Positions 40,967-49,816 of a stretch of 64,000 nt of DNA are shown in pieces. The notes under the pieces were generated by a model. The model was not told where the DNA came from. It was given only the letters and a program-made list of their open reading frames with translations, and did no database searches. Both the position numbers and the translations under genes were made by a program. The number at the start of each line of letters is the position of its first letter. The stretch's first letter is position 1. This DNA comes from Parasphingopyxis marina. Lineage in GTDB: Bacteria; Pseudomonadota; Alphaproteobacteria; Sphingomonadales; Sphingomonadaceae. The stretch spans positions 1,129,699-1,193,698 of the forward strand of contig NZ_JACJVJ010000002.1 in NCBI RefSeq assembly GCF_014237875.1, written 5' to 3'.

Positions 40967-42262
40967 TCAGCCGCGTCCGATGATGCGCGAAAAGACGCCG
41001 GGCTGCGCCCCTTCCCCCTTGCCTTCGAGTTCGTCGATATGGGCCTTGAACGCGGCCAGTTCGGCGCGAATTTCCTTGCGCTGGGTTTCGCTCAGTTCCG
41101 CGGCGCCCAGCCGCAAGAGGCTTTTCCGGGCCCGGGTCAAATGGGCGATTGCCTGGGCGGCGCCGATCATATGGTCCGCTTCGGCCCGCAACCGGTCGTT
41201 GAGCCGGCCCAGTCGCCCGGCGGCGTCATCGGCATTGGCCCTGTCTTCGAGATAGGGGGACAGGCGGTCGCTCAACAGGCGGTCGACCGGGCGGTTCTCG
41301 CCCGGCCGCTGTTCTTCGACCAGCCCCTTTTCCTCGGCAAGGCTCCGCAGCCCCCAATGGACGAATTCGAAGGGCACGGGCTTGGTGAAGGGATAATAAT
41401 GGTCGAGCGGCCGGTCGAGCCTGTCGCGCCCGCGGATCAGCGCAAAGCCGGCCAATATCCATAAATCGACGACCTTGCGGTTCTCGAACGTGTCGAGCTG
41501 TCGCTTCATCTCGGTGAACGGTTCTTCGAGATCGCCGACCAGATCGAAATTTCCAGGCTCGCCGCTGTAGCGCAGGAAACGTTCGGCCAGCGCGAGCTCG
41601 CCGAGCTCGCGCTCGATCGCGGCCGCGCTTTCGAACCGGTAGGCCGCGAGGATCGCGTCTTCGTCGATGCCCAGCCGCTCGACATGGTCGCGCAGCTTCA
41701 GCCGCCGGTTGATCCAGCTGTAATCGAGCTTCAGTTCGGGCGCCAATTGCAGCGCGGCCTCGATATATTCGATATCGCCCGCCGTCAGCCGCGCCGGCAG
41801 CACCGCCACCGAAATGTGCGCGAAATCGCCGAACCGTTCGGGGTCGATGGCGTGCAGCTCGCGCATGCTCGCCAGCCTGCGATTGCCGTTGACCACGACG
41901 CCGTCGGCGGCGACGAGCAGCGGTTCGGTCTGTTTGGCGTGGCGCTCGAGTTCGGAATAGATCGGCCCGTCGGGATCCATGGCCTTGTCGAGCAGCAATT
42001 GGTGAAGCAGCTGCTGCTGGGCCGCGTCGCCGCGTTGCTCGCGCGCTTCCCCGCGCGCGACGAGTTCGGAAAACAGCCGTCCGTTATCGGCGCGATAGAC
42101 GAGTTGCTCCTGCTCGACGGTCACCACCGCCGCGTCGATATAGCCATCGCGGAACGGGACGTGATGAACCCGCGAACCGGATCCGGCGACCAATTGCGCC
42201 AGTTTCGCCGCGCGGTCGTTGGGATCGGGGGGTCGTTGCGCAACGTAGCGGGAAGAAGCCAT
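40967..42262 (-). CDS. ParB-like domain protein (orphan)
   Basis: A 431-residue soluble protein. Residues 110-135 contain LLVAADGVVVNGNRRLASMREL, matching the GNRR-type box of the ParB/sulfiredoxin-like fold that binds CTP or acts as a nuclease in some families. The middle (about 190-240) is helical and could hold a DNA-binding helix-turn-helix; the C-terminal 130 residues are charged and probably coiled coil. There is no adjacent parA, so this is not a chromosome-partition locus. It is convergent with the holin gene, 27 bp apart. Possible roles are plasmid or phage-related DNA binding or defence; none is shown. Confidence 0.75.
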   Translation of the reverse strand: MASSRYVAQRPPDPNDRAAKLAQLVAGSGSRVHHVPFRDGYIDAAVVTVEQEQLVYRADNGRLFSELVARGEAREQRGDAAQQQLLHQLLLDKAMDPDGPIYSELERHAKQTEPLLVAADGVVVNGNRRLASMRELHAIDPERFGDFAHISVAVLPARLTAGDIEYIEAALQLAPELKLDYSWINRRLKLRDHVERLGIDEDAILAAYRFESAAAIERELGELALAERFLRYSGEPGNFDLVGDLEEPFTEMKRQLDTFENRKVVDLWILAGFALIRGRDRLDRPLDHYYPFTKPVPFEFVHWGLRSLAEEKGLVEEQRPGENRPVDRLLSDRLSPYLEDRANADDAAGRLGRLNDRLRAEADHMIGAAQAIAHLTRARKSLLRLGAAELSETQRKEIRAELAAFKAHIDELEGKGEGAQPGVFSRIIGRG

Positions 42263-42330
42263 GCCCCGAATGATGGGGATTGGCGGCCCAAAGGTCCAGA
42301 TGCTTTACGCCGAGCGCCGGCGCCTGGGCG

Positions 42331-44238
42331 TCAGGCCGCCGCGCGAAAGGCGCTCATCGTCTTGCCGAGCATCTCGGACAGGGTTTCGCGCTTGTAGGGC
42401 TTGGGCAGGATCGGGAATTCGCCGCCCTCTCCGCGCGCCGCCGCTTCGCTATAGCCGGTGGCGAGCAGGATCGGCAGCGTCGGCTTCTGGCTGCGAACCT
42501 TCGCCGCGAGATCGAGGCCGCTGAGCCCCGGCATGACGATATCGGAAAAGATGATGTCGAAGCTTTCGGCATCGTGATCGAGCGCCAGCAGCGCTTCTTC
42601 GGCATTCTTGGCGTGCAGGACCTCGCAGCCCATATCCTCGAGCAGCGACTGGGCGAAAATCGCCACCGTCCGGCTGTCTTCGACAAGCAGGATCCGCGTG
42701 CCGCGCGGCAAGGCGGCATCGGCACTGTCGATCTTGGCAAGGTTGCCCACATCCTTGGCGCCTACCGCGCGCGGCAGATACAGGCTCAGCGTGGTCCCGC
42801 GGCCGACTTCGCTTGCGATCTCCAGCCGGCCGCCCGATTGCGCGGCAAAGCCATAGGCTTGCGACAGGCCCAAGCCCGTGCCCTTGCCCGGCCCCTTGGT
42901 CGTGAAAAAGGGTTCGAAGGCGCGGGCGATCACGTCCGCCGACATTCCACACCCGGTATCGGATATCGACAGGCAAACCTCTTCGCCATTTTCGCCGCGG
43001 ACGTTGGCCGTGGTCAGCGTCAGCGCGCCCGATCCGCTCATCGCATCGCGCGCATTGATCGCGGCGTTGAGGATCAGGTTTTCGAGCTGGGTCGGGTCGG
43101 CCCGTACATTCCACAGGTTGGAGCCCGGGGTGTTGAGGATGCTGACGCCGCCGCCCAGCGAACGCTTGAGCAGCGCCGTCATTCCGGAAATCAGGGCGTT
43201 GAAATCGAGCTGCTTGGGCTGCAGCGGCTGCTGGCGGGCGAAGGACAGCAGCTGGCTGGTCAGTTCGGCCGCGCGGTCGGCGGTTTCGACGATCGCCTCG
43301 ACATGGCGGTCCCGCTTTTCCGGAGGCAGCGTCTTGCTACGCAGCAGCTCGGCGGAGCCGCGAACGACCGTCAGAAGATTGTTGAAATCATGCGCGATGC
43401 CGCCGGTCAGCTCACCCAGCGAACGCAGTTTTTCGGACTGGTCGAGCGCCTGCTGGGTTTTCATCAAATCCTGCTGCGCTTCATACTGTTCGGTGATGTC
43501 CCGGGTGACCTTGCCGAAGCCGATCACGCGCTTTTTGTCGTCATGGATGGCATGGATGTTCACTTCGGCGCGAAAGCGCGTGCCATCCTTGCGCACCCGC
43601 CAGCCTTCGTCGCGAAAGCGGCCGGCAACGCGTGCCTGTTCCAGGGCCTGTTGCGGCAGGTTCCGGCTCAGATCCTCTTCGGTGTAGAAGATCGAGAAAT
43701 GCTGGCCGATCGCTTCCTCGGCGGTATAGCCCTTGATCTGCTCGGCCCCGGAATTCCAGTTGCTGATCCGGCCCATGATATCGAGCATGTAGATCGCATG
43801 ATCCCGGATACCGTGCACCATGGCACGGAATGCCTCATCGTTCGAATTGGCCTTGCGCGCCGCATCCCGCTGCCGCGAGGCATCGGAGACGATCCCGAGA
43901 TAGCCGATATGCTCGCCATCGTCATCGCGCCGCTCGGCGATGCGAATGCGCATCCAGGAATAGCTGCCGTCCCAGCGGCGGCGCCAGCCTTCGCTTTCGG
44001 CGACGCCGTGCGTCCGGGCGTCCAGGAGGAACTTTTCATAGGCCCCAGCCTCGCGTTCCGCGCGCGGCATATATCTGTCCAGCGACACGCCGATCAAATT
44101 TTCCCTGGGCGTGTGCTGATAGTTGCGGGACATGGGTTCCCACTCGCGGCAAACGCCTTCGAGATCGAGCGAAAATACAGCAAAATCAGTGACTTCGCTT
44201 ACAAGCTCGGCTATTTTGGGATTGTCGATCAGCCGCAT
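42331..44238 (-). CDS. PAS-PAS hybrid histidine kinase
   Basis: A 635-residue soluble kinase. PAS1 spans about residues 8-125 and PAS2 about 137-252, the latter with [33 protein letters not shown] sequence. The HisKA domain has the phospho-acceptor His283 in [11 protein letters not shown]. The ATPase domain has N, G1 (DTGCGM) and G2 (GKGTGLGL) boxes. The receiver domain covers about 515-630 with phospho-acceptor Asp566 in [13 protein letters not shown]. No LOV cysteine motif is visible. No response regulator gene is next to it, so its output target is unknown. Confidence 0.92.
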   Translation of the reverse strand: MRLIDNPKIAELVSEVTDFAVFSLDLEGVCREWEPMSRNYQHTPRENLIGVSLDRYMPRAEREAGAYEKFLLDARTHGVAESEGWRRRWDGSYSWMRIRIAERRDDDGEHIGYLGIVSDASRQRDAARKANSNDEAFRAMVHGIRDHAIYMLDIMGRISNWNSGAEQIKGYTAEEAIGQHFSIFYTEEDLSRNLPQQALEQARVAGRFRDEGWRVRKDGTRFRAEVNIHAIHDDKKRVIGFGKVTRDITEQYEAQQDLMKTQQALDQSEKLRSLGELTGGIAHDFNNLLTVVRGSAELLRSKTLPPEKRDRHVEAIVETADRAAELTSQLLSFARQQPLQPKQLDFNALISGMTALLKRSLGGGVSILNTPGSNLWNVRADPTQLENLILNAAINARDAMSGSGALTLTTANVRGENGEEVCLSISDTGCGMSADVIARAFEPFFTTKGPGKGTGLGLSQAYGFAAQSGGRLEIASEVGRGTTLSLYLPRAVGAKDVGNLAKIDSADAALPRGTRILLVEDSRTVAIFAQSLLEDMGCEVLHAKNAEEALLALDHDAESFDIIFSDIVMPGLSGLDLAAKVRSQKPTLPILLATGYSEAAARGEGGEFPILPKPYKRETLSEMLGKTMSAFRAAA

Positions 44239-44345
44239 TCCGGGAACGCCCCTCCATTCGTGAAATGGTGGTAGCGAGAAATGGTTTCCGAAACCTTACC
44301 GGAATCGGTGGTTGCGGCACAGCGAAGCGGGCATATATCGCGTCC

Positions 44346-44906
44346 ATGAGCGAAGAAAAAAGCAGCATTACGTGGCACGGAACCACCATTCTGGCCGTGC
44401 GCGACACCGACAAGGTCGTGATCGCCGGCGACGGCCAGGTCTCGATGGGCCAGACGGTCATGAAGCCCAACGCGAAGAAGGTTCGGCGCCTCGGCGACGG
44501 CAGCGTTATCGGCGGCTTTGCCGGCGCGACGGCCGACGCCTTCACCCTGTTCGAACGGCTCGAAACCAAGCTCGAACGCCATAACGGCCAGTTGATGCGC
44601 GCTGCCGTAGAGCTTGCCAAGGACTGGCGGACCGACAAATATCTGCGCAATCTGGAAGCGATGATGGCGGTCGCCGACAAGGAGGTGACGCTGATCCTCA
44701 CCGGCAATGGCGACGTGCTGGAGCCGGCCGACGGGATCGCCGCGATCGGATCGGGCGGCAATTTCGCGCTCGCCGCCGCCCGCGCGCTGACCGAATATGA
44801 AAAGGATGCCGAGAAGATCGCCCGCCGCGCCATGGCGATCGCCGCCGAAGTCTGCGTCTACACCAACGACCAGCTCACCATAGAGACGCTCGACACCAAG
44901 GGCTGA
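44346..44906 (+). CDS. hslV: ATP-dependent protease subunit HslV
   Basis: A 186-residue proteasome-like peptidase. A short propeptide ends in WHG, followed by [21 protein letters not shown]; the first Thr of that stretch is the catalytic N-terminal nucleophile after processing. [11 protein letters not shown] and [18 protein letters not shown] are the conserved inner blocks, and [15 protein letters not shown] the C-terminal one. The ATG at 44346 gives the usual length. Its ATPase hslU lies 1.2 kb downstream, with an unrelated FAD gene between. Confidence 0.97.
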   Translation: MSEEKSSITWHGTTILAVRDTDKVVIAGDGQVSMGQTVMKPNAKKVRRLGDGSVIGGFAGATADAFTLFERLETKLERHNGQLMRAAVELAKDWRTDKYLRNLEAMMAVADKEVTLILTGNGDVLEPADGIAAIGSGGNFALAAARALTEYEKDAEKIARRAMAIAAEVCVYTNDQLTIETLDTKG

Positions 44907-44929
44907 CCCGTTATGCAAGCCCGGTGAGC

Positions 44930-46045
44930 ATGCACCTTTCCCGCCGCGCTTTCGTTGCCGGATCGACTGCCATGACGCTGTCGGGCCTGGCGCTGTCGGG
45001 ATGCGCGACCACCGCCGCTCGGCGCACCGCCCTTTCCAGCGCCCGCTGCCTGTCGCCGGTCAATGCCTCGCCCAACCGGGTGATCCGCACGGTTGCCGGG
45101 CTGCGCCCCTACCGCCCATCGGGCTACCGGGTGGAGGCGCAGCCGCTCGGCGACCGGCTCGTCATTCACAATTACGGCCATGGCGGCGGCGGCATTTCGC
45201 TGTGCTGGGGCAGTTCGCGCGAGGCCATCGCGCTCGGCCTTCCCGGCCATTCGGGGCCGGTGGCGGTGATCGGCGCGGGCGCCCTCGGGCTGACCAGCGC
45301 GCGCCTGCTTCAGGAAGCGGGCTATGCGGTGCGCATTTACGCGAAGGCGCTGCCGCCGAACACGACATCGAATATTGCCGGCGGCCAGATCATGCCCGCC
45401 AGCCATTACGATCCGCGTGTGGCGACCGGGGAATGGCTGGCCCGGGAACGCCTCGCCGCCGATTTCACGCGCCGCCGGATGCAGATCATGGTCGGCGACG
45501 ATTACGGCATTCGCTGGCTTCCCACCTATGACGAGGGGCGGCTGCGCGCGTCGGCAGAACCCGATCTCGCTTATCCCGACCGCCAGGCGTTACCGCGGGA
45601 CGCGCACCCCTTCCCTTCCGAAAACATCCTCCGCTATCAAACCATGTATGTCGAAACCGGGCGCTTCCTCGCCTCGCTGGTGCGCGACATCCGGATCGCG
45701 GGGGGGAGCATCGCCGTGCGCGATTTTGCCGATCCCGGCGAACTGGCGGCTCTGCCGGAGCGGCTGATCTTCAATTGCACGGGGCTGGGATCGCGGGCGC
45801 TGTTCGGCGACGAAGAGCTTGAGCCGGTGCGGGGCCAGCTCGCTATCCTGATCCCCCAGCCCGAAATCGACTATGCCTTTACCGGGCGCCCCGGATACAT
45901 GTTCCCTCGCCCCGACGGCATCGTGCTCGGCGGCACGTTCGAACATGGCGAATGGCTCGCCGAACCCCAGCCCGACGATATCGCGCGCATCGTGGAACGC
46001 CATCGCGCCTATTTCGACCAGTGGCGCTGCACGCCGCAGGCTTGA
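44930..46045 (+). CDS. Tat/lipoprotein FAD-dependent oxidoreductase with permuted DAO domain
   Basis: A 371-residue DAO-type flavoprotein (373 if a GTG two codons upstream is used). It begins with a twin-arginine signal (HLSRRAFVAGS) ending in a lipobox (LSGCAT). Next comes AGLRPYRPSGYRVE with VIHNYGHGGGGISLCWGSS, which in D-amino-acid oxidase relatives is the C-terminal FAD-closing segment. Only after it comes the Rossmann motif VAVIGAGALGLTSARLL, then TSNIAGGQ, IFNCTGLGSRALFGD, and finally FPRPDGIVLGGTFEHG, after which the protein stops. All DAO blocks are present but the last one has moved to the front. It lies between hslV and hslU on the same strand. Substrate, probably an amine or amino acid, is unknown. 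Confidence 0.88.
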   Translation: MHLSRRAFVAGSTAMTLSGLALSGCATTAARRTALSSARCLSPVNASPNRVIRTVAGLRPYRPSGYRVEAQPLGDRLVIHNYGHGGGGISLCWGSSREAIALGLPGHSGPVAVIGAGALGLTSARLLQEAGYAVRIYAKALPPNTTSNIAGGQIMPASHYDPRVATGEWLARERLAADFTRRRMQIMVGDDYGIRWLPTYDEGRLRASAEPDLAYPDRQALPRDAHPFPSENILRYQTMYVETGRFLASLVRDIRIAGGSIAVRDFADPGELAALPERLIFNCTGLGSRALFGDEELEPVRGQLAILIPQPEIDYAFTGRPGYMFPRPDGIVLGGTFEHGEWLAEPQPDDIARIVERHRAYFDQWRCTPQA

Positions 46046-46105
46046 CCCATCCCGCCCAGCACCCATGTTTGCGGTGACCCTTTTCTCCCTTCTTGACGAG
46101 ACCCC

Positions 46106-47413
46106 ATGATCGACGCCCTGACCCCCAAAGCCATTGTCGCCGCCCTCGACGAACATATTGTCGGCCAGAAGGACGCCAAGCGCGCGGTTGCCGTCGCCCT
46201 GCGCAACCGCTGGCGCCGCCAGCGCCTGCCCGAAGAGCTGCGCAACGAGGTGACCCCCAAGAATATCCTGATGATCGGGCCGACCGGCTGCGGCAAGACC
46301 GAGATATCGCGCCGGCTGGCCCGGCTCGCCGACGCGCCGTTCGTCAAGATCGAGGCGACCAAGTTCACCGAGGTCGGCTATGTCGGCCGCGACGTCGAGC
46401 AGATCGCCCGCGATCTCGTCGAGGATGCGATCCGGCTGGAAAAGGACCGCCGCCGCGACGCGGTGCGCGAGGACGCGTCGAAAGCGGCGATGGACCGGCT
46501 GCTCGACGCGTTGACCGGCAAGGGCGCATCGGAAGCCACCCGCGAAAGCTTCCGCCAGCGCATCGTCGACAATCACATGAACGAGACCGAGGTCGAGATC
46601 GAGCTGGAAGACACGCCCAACATGCCGATGGAGATTCCCGGCATGGGCGGCAATGTCGGCATGATCAATCTCTCCGACATGATGGGGAAAGCCTTCGGAC
46701 AGCAGCAGAAGAAGCGCCGCAAGCTGCGCGTCGCCGATGCCTGGGACAAGCTGGTCGAGGAAGAGTCCGAAAAGCGGCTCGACCAGGACGATGTCGCCCG
46801 CGTCGCGCTCGCCAATGCCGAAGCCAACGGGATCGTCTTTCTCGACGAGATCGACAAGATCGCGGTCTCCGACGTGCGCGGCGGTTCGGTGAGCCGCGAA
46901 GGCGTGCAGCGCGACCTGCTGCCGCTGATCGAAGGCACGACGGTCGCCACCAAATACGGCCCGATGAAAACCGACCATATCCTGTTTATCGCGTCGGGCG
47001 CCTTCCACGTCGCCAAGCCCAGCGACATGCTGCCCGAACTTCAGGGCCGGCTGCCGATCCGCGTCGAGCTGCGCGCGCTGACCGAAGAGGATTTCGTCCG
47101 CATCCTCACCGAGACCAAGGCGAACCTGCCCGAGCAATATAGCGCGCTTATCGGCACCGAGGGCGTGACCGTGGAATTCACCGAAGAAGCCATCGCCGCC
47201 GTCGCCAAGATCGCCGCCGAGGTGAACGAAGCGGTCGAGAATATCGGCGCTCGCCGGCTGCAGACGGTGATGGAGAAGCTTGTCGAGCAGATCAGCTTCG
47301 ATGCCGGCAGCGAGGAAGCGCCGGAACAGGCGCTGGTTATCGATGCCGACTATGTCGACAAGCAGCTCGCCGAAGTCGCCCGCGATACGGACCTCAGCAA
47401 ATATGTGCTTTAG
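46106..47413 (+). CDS. hslU: ATP-dependent protease ATPase subunit HslU
   Basis: A 435-residue AAA+ unfoldase that feeds HslV. It begins [25 protein letters not shown], has Walker [13 protein letters not shown], the pore loop region GYVGRD, Walker [13 protein letters not shown] and the sensor 2 Arg in [12 protein letters not shown]. The C-terminal KYVL tail docks into HslV. The intermediate domain is somewhat shortened, as in other alphaproteobacteria. Confidence 0.97.
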   Translation: MIDALTPKAIVAALDEHIVGQKDAKRAVAVALRNRWRRQRLPEELRNEVTPKNILMIGPTGCGKTEISRRLARLADAPFVKIEATKFTEVGYVGRDVEQIARDLVEDAIRLEKDRRRDAVREDASKAAMDRLLDALTGKGASEATRESFRQRIVDNHMNETEVEIELEDTPNMPMEIPGMGGNVGMINLSDMMGKAFGQQQKKRRKLRVADAWDKLVEEESEKRLDQDDVARVALANAEANGIVFLDEIDKIAVSDVRGGSVSREGVQRDLLPLIEGTTVATKYGPMKTDHILFIASGAFHVAKPSDMLPELQGRLPIRVELRALTEEDFVRILTETKANLPEQYSALIGTEGVTVEFTEEAIAAVAKIAAEVNEAVENIGARRLQTVMEKLVEQISFDAGSEEAPEQALVIDADYVDKQLAEVARDTDLSKYVL

Positions 47414-47441
47414 ATAGCCTGTAGGAAAGCGGTCGGCGGCC

Positions 47442-47975
47442 TCAGCAATCGACGATCGGCGTCGTGAACCAGAGATCGCCGGACGGGCCGTAATAGGCAT
47501 ATTCGATTTCGCCGCCGAGTTCGATCAGCTGGCGGGCATCGGCGCGCCCACAGATGGCCTGCTGGTTCATCGTCCCGATATTGGCTTCCAGCTGGCGGAT
47601 CTGCGCCGCCGCCATCTGTTGCGACACTTCATAGCGATAGCGGATACGGTTGCCGCGCGCCTGCGCCGACGTCATCGTCGTGATCGAGTCTATAATCACC
47701 GGGCCGCCCGCATTCACCTGTCGCGCCGCGACCTGAAGCTGCGCTTCCAGCGCCGCCGCCGGCTGGCGCGGATTGCGCGGGCCGGAATTGGATGAAACCG
47801 CGTCGCTCGCATCGGCGCGTGCGCCCGGACTGCTCCGCTCGCCCGTATCGCTTTCATCGTCCTCGCTGCTTGCACTGACGACGCTATCGTCCCTGTCGAT
47901 TACGAGCGGGATCGCGATAACGACGAGAAAGGCCGCAAGAGCGATGCCGGCGATGATGGCGATATTCTTGACCAT
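47442..47975 (-). CDS. Hypothetical membrane-anchored protein
   Basis: I do not recognise this 177-residue protein. One N-terminal helix (NIAIIAGIALAAFLVVIAIPLVI) anchors it; residues about 28-75 are acidic, Ser-rich and probably disordered. The C-terminal part is folded: IIDSITTMTSAQARGNRIRYRYEV, then AICGRADARQLIELGGEIEYAYYGPSG and a terminal IVDC. The two cysteines could form a disulfide in the periplasm. It is convergent with hslU, 28 bp away. Confidence 0.7.
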   Translation of the reverse strand: MVKNIAIIAGIALAAFLVVIAIPLVIDRDDSVVSASSEDDESDTGERSSPGARADASDAVSSNSGPRNPRQPAAALEAQLQVAARQVNAGGPVIIDSITTMTSAQARGNRIRYRYEVSQQMAAAQIRQLEANIGTMNQQAICGRADARQLIELGGEIEYAYYGPSGDLWFTTPIVDC

Positions 47976-48054
47976 CGTTCAGCTATTTCACATCAGCCCG
48001 GCCCAAGGCAAGAGCTTTGGCTTTCGACGCGCGAACGACCGGACGCGACGCGCC

Positions 48055-48831
48055 CTAGCTCTCGCCGCCCGGCTTGCGGAAGCGGTAGACGATCCGGTCG
48101 GTTTGTCCGCGAATGGTCTCGTCGAAAACCGAAAGCGAATGATCGTCCGCCGGGTTGCGCAGGAATTCGGCCTCGCCCTCGAAAACGAAGCCCGCGGCTT
48201 CCATCATCGTCCGGATATCGGCCGGCTCGATGCGGTGGGCGCGCGCCATTTCTTCCTCGGGATCGGTGTCGGCCAGGCCGACATGATCGACGATGCCGAC
48301 GGTGCCGCCCGGGCTCATGCCTTCGTACAGTTCGGCCAGGAAGGCCGCGGGATCGGCGCTGAGCGGCGGCCCATCCTCGCTCAGGCGGTACCAGAAATCG
48401 TGAAAGACATTGGCGAACAGCGCGAAATCGAGGCTGCCCGGTTCGAAATCGATATCGTCGACTTCATGTTCGTAGGACAGCGCATTGGGCAGCCGCGTCC
48501 CATAGCCGCGCGCCTCGATCCCGGCGCGCAGCTGCTCGCCGATGAACCGCGGCGGATTGTGCGCGAGGACCGTTCCCTCCGGGCCGACGGCGCGCGCCAT
48601 CAGTTCGGAATAATATCCGCCGACGGTGAGATAGTCGAAAGCGCGATCGCCCTGCTCCAGCCCCAGGAAACGCAATACTTCCCCCGAATGCCGCTGTTCG
48701 TCCTCCCCGCGATCGGCCTCGCTGCGGTCGGGATGGGCAAGCGCCGCGTCGATATCGGCCGGCTCGGCCATCAAGGCGGCCGGCGCGCAGGCCAGGCTCA
48801 TCGCGCAAATCAAAGTCCGGAAATTTCGCAT
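48055..48831 (-). CDS. Exported class I methyltransferase-like protein
   Basis: A 258-residue protein with a signal peptide (MRNFRTLICAMSLACAPAALMA). The rest resembles a Rossmann methyltransferase of the COG4798 type: RAFDYLTVGGYYSELMARAVGPEGTV at motif I, FALFANVFHDFWYR, and GMSPGGTVGIVDHVG. The glycine-rich motif I is weak (TVGGYYS). SAM is not known to be available outside the cytoplasm, so either the signal is not used or the domain has another role. It is isolated, divergent from the hydroxylase gene. Confidence 0.8.
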   Translation of the reverse strand: MRNFRTLICAMSLACAPAALMAEPADIDAALAHPDRSEADRGEDEQRHSGEVLRFLGLEQGDRAFDYLTVGGYYSELMARAVGPEGTVLAHNPPRFIGEQLRAGIEARGYGTRLPNALSYEHEVDDIDFEPGSLDFALFANVFHDFWYRLSEDGPPLSADPAAFLAELYEGMSPGGTVGIVDHVGLADTDPEEEMARAHRIEPADIRTMMEAAGFVFEGEAEFLRNPADDHSLSVFDETIRGQTDRIVYRFRKPGGES

Positions 48832-48993
48832 GGTCGCATCCCCTGTCGATTAAGCTGCCGATGTGACTTCGGAGCACTCGACGCGCCCCGTTCGAATAGG
48901 GCAAAAGCATGGCATCGCCAGTCGCAATATTCTCATTATTTCGACCTATGGCGCTTCGGGGTCGTCGAACGGATGAGTCAAAGCGGAGTTACC

Positions 48994-49752
48994 ATGTCCG
49001 AGATAGTCGAACCCCCACGGCCCTGGGTCATCAATGTCGGCAAGAAACTGCGTCCCTGGGTGGACGAAAAAGTCGCCAACAGCTCCCATGTGCCGAACGA
49101 TCCGGTGCTCGATGGCGCCGATTTCCCCTATACCGCGGAACTCGAAGCCCATTGGGAAACGATCCGCGACGAGGCGCTGGCGATCGGCGCCAATCCCGAT
49201 CGCGTTCCCGCGCTCGACGAAATCTCGCCCGATCACGCTGGGATCGCGCCCGCCGGCAAATGGCGATCCTTCTTCCTGTGGGGCTATGGCTATCCGGTCG
49301 CCGACAATCTCGCGCGCTGCCCTAAAACGACCGAGATCATCTCGCGCATTCCCGATCTCAACACCGCCTTCTTCTCGATCCTGAAGCCCGGCACGCATAT
49401 TCCCGACCACCGGGGCGTCACCAAGGGCCTGATCACCTGTCATCTGGGGTTGCAGGTGCCGAAGGCCGGCGACTGCCGGATGCGCGTGCATGAGGACATC
49501 GTTCGCTGGGAGGAGGGCAAGACGCTCGTCTTCGACGACACCTATCGCCACGAGGTGTGGAACGACACCGAGGAGACGCGCATCATCCTGCTCGTCCAGA
49601 CCAAGCGCCCGGCGCGCTTTCCCGGAAACATGATCAGCGGACTGTTTCTCTGGGCGGTGAAGCGCACGCCCTTCGTGCAGGAAGCGCGCGCCAATATCGC
49701 CAAATGGGACGACGGGCTGGGCCGCCTCGAGGCCGCCCATAACGAAGACTAG
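48994..49752 (+). CDS. Aspartyl/asparaginyl beta-hydroxylase-domain protein
   Basis: A 252-residue Fe(II)/2-oxoglutarate oxygenase of the PF05118 family. The facial triad and 2-oxoglutarate site are in FSILKPGTHIPDHRGVTKGLITCHLGL and in EGKTLVFDDTYRHEVWNDTEETRIILL. The family includes lipid A hydroxylase LpxO and peptide hydroxylases. I use the ATG at 48994, preceded by GCGGAG; an ATG seven codons upstream is possible. The long frame further upstream is antisense to the methyltransferase gene. Confidence 0.9.
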   Translation: MSEIVEPPRPWVINVGKKLRPWVDEKVANSSHVPNDPVLDGADFPYTAELEAHWETIRDEALAIGANPDRVPALDEISPDHAGIAPAGKWRSFFLWGYGYPVADNLARCPKTTEIISRIPDLNTAFFSILKPGTHIPDHRGVTKGLITCHLGLQVPKAGDCRMRVHEDIVRWEEGKTLVFDDTYRHEVWNDTEETRIILLVQTKRPARFPGNMISGLFLWAVKRTPFVQEARANIAKWDDGLGRLEAAHNED

Positions 49753-49781
49753 CCGGAGGCGCATAATGCGGCCCCCGGCTA
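49750..49781 (+). terminator. Stem-loop at the end of the hydroxylase gene
   Basis: TAGCCGG (49750-49756) pairs with CCGGCTA (49775-49781), and inside it CGCAT (49760-49764) pairs with ATGCG (49766-49770). It overlaps the hydroxylase stop and lies in the convergent gap with the helicase gene. No U-tract follows on either strand, so this is a weak call. Confidence 0.4.
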
Positions 49782-49816
49782 GCGATTTCGACTAACGATT
49801 TACGGGTCGGATCCGG

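Noticed and set aside
40967..42262. A chromosome-partition (parABS) locus
   Set aside because: There is no ParA gene and no repeated parS-like palindrome in the surrounding sequence.
42280..44274. A 664-codon open frame opposite the histidine kinase
   Set aside because: The kinase on the other strand has all domains in order; this frame has none.
45590..47500. A 636-codon open frame opposite hslU and the FAD enzyme
   Set aside because: It covers two recognised genes in antisense and shows shadow-type composition.
47773..48993. An N-terminal extension of the beta-hydroxylase by about 400 residues
   Set aside because: It reads antisense through the methyltransferase gene; the ATG at 48994 with GCGGAG before it gives a normal family length.
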